From Candidatus Uhrbacteria bacterium (GTDB lineage: Bacteria > Patescibacteriota > Patescibacteriia > JACQRZ01): 14,273 nt of DNA. How positions within the stretch are numbered: position 1 is the stretch's first letter; each line of letters starts with the position of its first letter. The notes beneath the pieces are model-generated. The model saw only the letters and a list, made by a program, of their open reading frames with translations, was not told where the DNA came from and did not search any database. The translations under genes were made by a program, and so were the position numbers. This document shows, piece after piece, positions 13,106-14,273 of the stretch. The stretch is taken from assembly GCA_016209345.1 (NCBI GenBank), contig JACQWH010000035.1:1-14273 (forward strand). Reading direction: 5' to 3'.

Positions 13106-14194
13106 TTATACGACCTCAATCTCTTCCTCTGTCGGAAGGGGTGGTGTGTAATCATGAGCAAGCATATCGTCCGTTGCTGCGACGGGCTTGGTGGCAGCAA
13201 GTGTCTGTGCGCGAATGGCGGCCATCAGATCGGGACGGCTTGCAAGATACGCTTTTGCGTTCTCACGGCCCACGCCGAGTTTCTCATCACCAAACGAATA
13301 GGTGTTTCCGCTCTTGGCGATTACTTTGTAGGCAACACCCGTATCGAGAAGGTCACCCGGAATTGAAATACCCTCGTTGTACATAATGTCAAACTCCGTC
13401 GTCTGAAAGGGCGGCGCGACTTTGTTTTTTACAATCTTTACTTTTACGCGATTGCCGATAATTTTTTCTCCCTGTTTAATCTGCGCGGCGCGGCGTATTT
13501 CAACGCGCACCGTACAATAAAACTTCAGCGCGGTACCGCCGGTCGTCGTTTCCGGATTGCCGAAATACACCCCTATTTTCTGGCGCGTCTGATTGATAAA
13601 AATCACGATTGTTTTCGTTTTGCTGACAATGCCCGTGAGCTTGCGAAGCGCCTGGCTCATGAGCCGCGCCTGCAGGCCCATATGCGAATCGCCCATATCG
13701 CCTTCGATCTCCGCTTTTGGCGTAAGCGCGGCAACCGAGTCGATAACAATAACGTCAACGGCATTGGATCGCACAAGCGTTTCAACGATTTCCAACGCCT
13801 GCTCGCCATTATCCGGCTGGGAGATGAACATGTCGTTGATATTGATGCCGAGCTTGCGCGCGTAGTCTGGATCCAGCGCATGTTCCGCGTCAACAAATGC
13901 GGCAATGCCTTTTTGTTTCTGCACCTCCGCTATGACATGCTGGGCAAGCGTTGTCTTTCCCGATGATTCAGGTCCGTAGATTTCAATGATGCGACCGCGC
14001 GGCATGCCGCCGACGCCAAGCGCAATATCCAGCGACAAACATCCGGTTGTCACCGATTCGACATTCATGGCTTTTGCATCACCCAACTTCATGATAGACC
14101 CATCGCCAAACCGATCGCGAATCTGATCAATTGCTTCTTTTACCGCGCTCAAACGCTCTTTGTCATTTTGCATTTCATTGGTATCTTTTGCCAT
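13106..14194 (-). CDS. recA: Recombinase RecA
   Basis: A 362-aa RecA, normal length. Walker A GPESSGKTT is at 74-82, the catalytic glutamate is E104 in VDAEHALD, Walker B VIVIDSVAAL at 148-157, the L1 DNA-binding loop spans about 164-187 (EGDMGDSHMG), and the L2 loop spans about 199-220, starting FINQTRQKIG and ending ETTTGG. The C-terminus is short and acidic (PTEEEIEVV), as usual for autoinhibition. RecA forms filaments on single-stranded DNA for strand exchange and, where LexA is present, SOS induction. No LexA box is visible, but most of the upstream region lies beyond the window. The ATG at 14194 follows TTTCCC and the heptamer array, with no ribosome binding site. Confidence 0.98.
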   Translation of the reverse strand: MAKDTNEMQNDKERLSAVKEAIDQIRDRFGDGSIMKLGDAKAMNVESVTTGCLSLDIALGVGGMPRGRIIEIYGPESSGKTTLAQHVIAEVQKQKGIAAFVDAEHALDPDYARKLGININDMFISQPDNGEQALEIVETLVRSNAVDVIVIDSVAALTPKAEIEGDMGDSHMGLQARLMSQALRKLTGIVSKTKTIVIFINQTRQKIGVYFGNPETTTGGTALKFYCTVRVEIRRAAQIKQGEKIIGNRVKVKIVKNKVAPPFQTTEFDIMYNEGISIPGDLLDTGVAYKVIAKSGNTYSFGDEKLGVGRENAKAYLASRPDLMAAIRAQTLAATKPVAATDDMLAHDYTPPLPTEEEIEVV

Positions 14195-14200
14195 GGGAAA

Positions 14201-14273
14201 GGGATTAGGGATTAGGGATTAGGGATTAGGGATTAGGGATTAGGGATTAGGGATTAGGGATTAGGGATTAGGG
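14201..14273. repeat. Tandem heptamer array GGGATTA ahead of recA
   Basis: Ten exact copies of GGGATTA plus GGG, without a single mismatch, reach the window edge and may continue. On the recA strand the unit is CCCTAAT, and the array begins six bases before the recA ATG. It is a 7-nt unit, not the 6-nt eukaryotic telomere repeat. Confidence 0.97.

Noticed and set aside
14201..14273. Telomere or CRISPR reading of the terminal repeat
   Set aside because: The unit is 7 nt, not TTAGGG, with no spacers. The adjacent gene is bacterial recA.

Overview
The window looks like a piece of a Candidate Phyla Radiation (Patescibacteria, probably Parcubacteria-type) chromosome. This is inferred from gene content: a ribosomal S6 protein with a long acidic tail, the rpsF-ssb-rpsR-efp run, a lone PilT-type ATPase, a SpoIID-like exported protein with NBR1-like Ig domains, and several small proteins of no recognised family. 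There is also an almost complete lack of Shine-Dalgarno sequences ahead of the start codons. No marker in the window fixes the lineage more precisely.

Left part (1-4800), all genes on the minus strand: a bidirectional terminator, then a solitary AAA_14/DUF4143 ATPase with its own near-consensus promoter, an APH-fold kinase cotranscribed with a small unknown protein (promoter overlapped by a perfect 17-bp palindrome), an SDR oxidoreductase, a 92-aa charged unknown protein, a GC-rich segment carrying an orphan tRNA-like 3' end, and a TylF-type O-methyltransferase lying just downstream of tRNA-Arg(UCG).

Middle part (4800-9970): pilT and the SpoIID/Ig-domain gene form a minus-strand pair. The upstream gene has an extended -10 promoter placed so that the mRNA would be leaderless. 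Divergent from it is a Wzx/MOP-type lipid-linked polysaccharide flippase, ending at an intrinsic terminator.

Right part (9850-14273): the plus-strand cluster rpsF-ssb-rpsR followed by efp covers translation and replication. It converges on a minus-strand pair recA-unknown gene. rpsF is preceded by a 120-nt nested inverted repeat whose three non-Watson-Crick pairs are all G.U in the rpsF sense, so it is a good candidate for a structured mRNA leader, possibly an S6:S18 autoregulatory element.

The best unexplained signals are (1) this rpsF leader element; (2) heptameric pyrimidine-plus-TAA repeats directly ahead of the start codons of pilT, ssb, efp and recA, more than ten copies at recA; (3) leaderless promoter geometry; (4) an EF-P whose modified-lysine position is a glutamine; and (5) the orphan tRNA-like end. 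No CRISPR array, transposase, phage gene or obvious defence system is visible.
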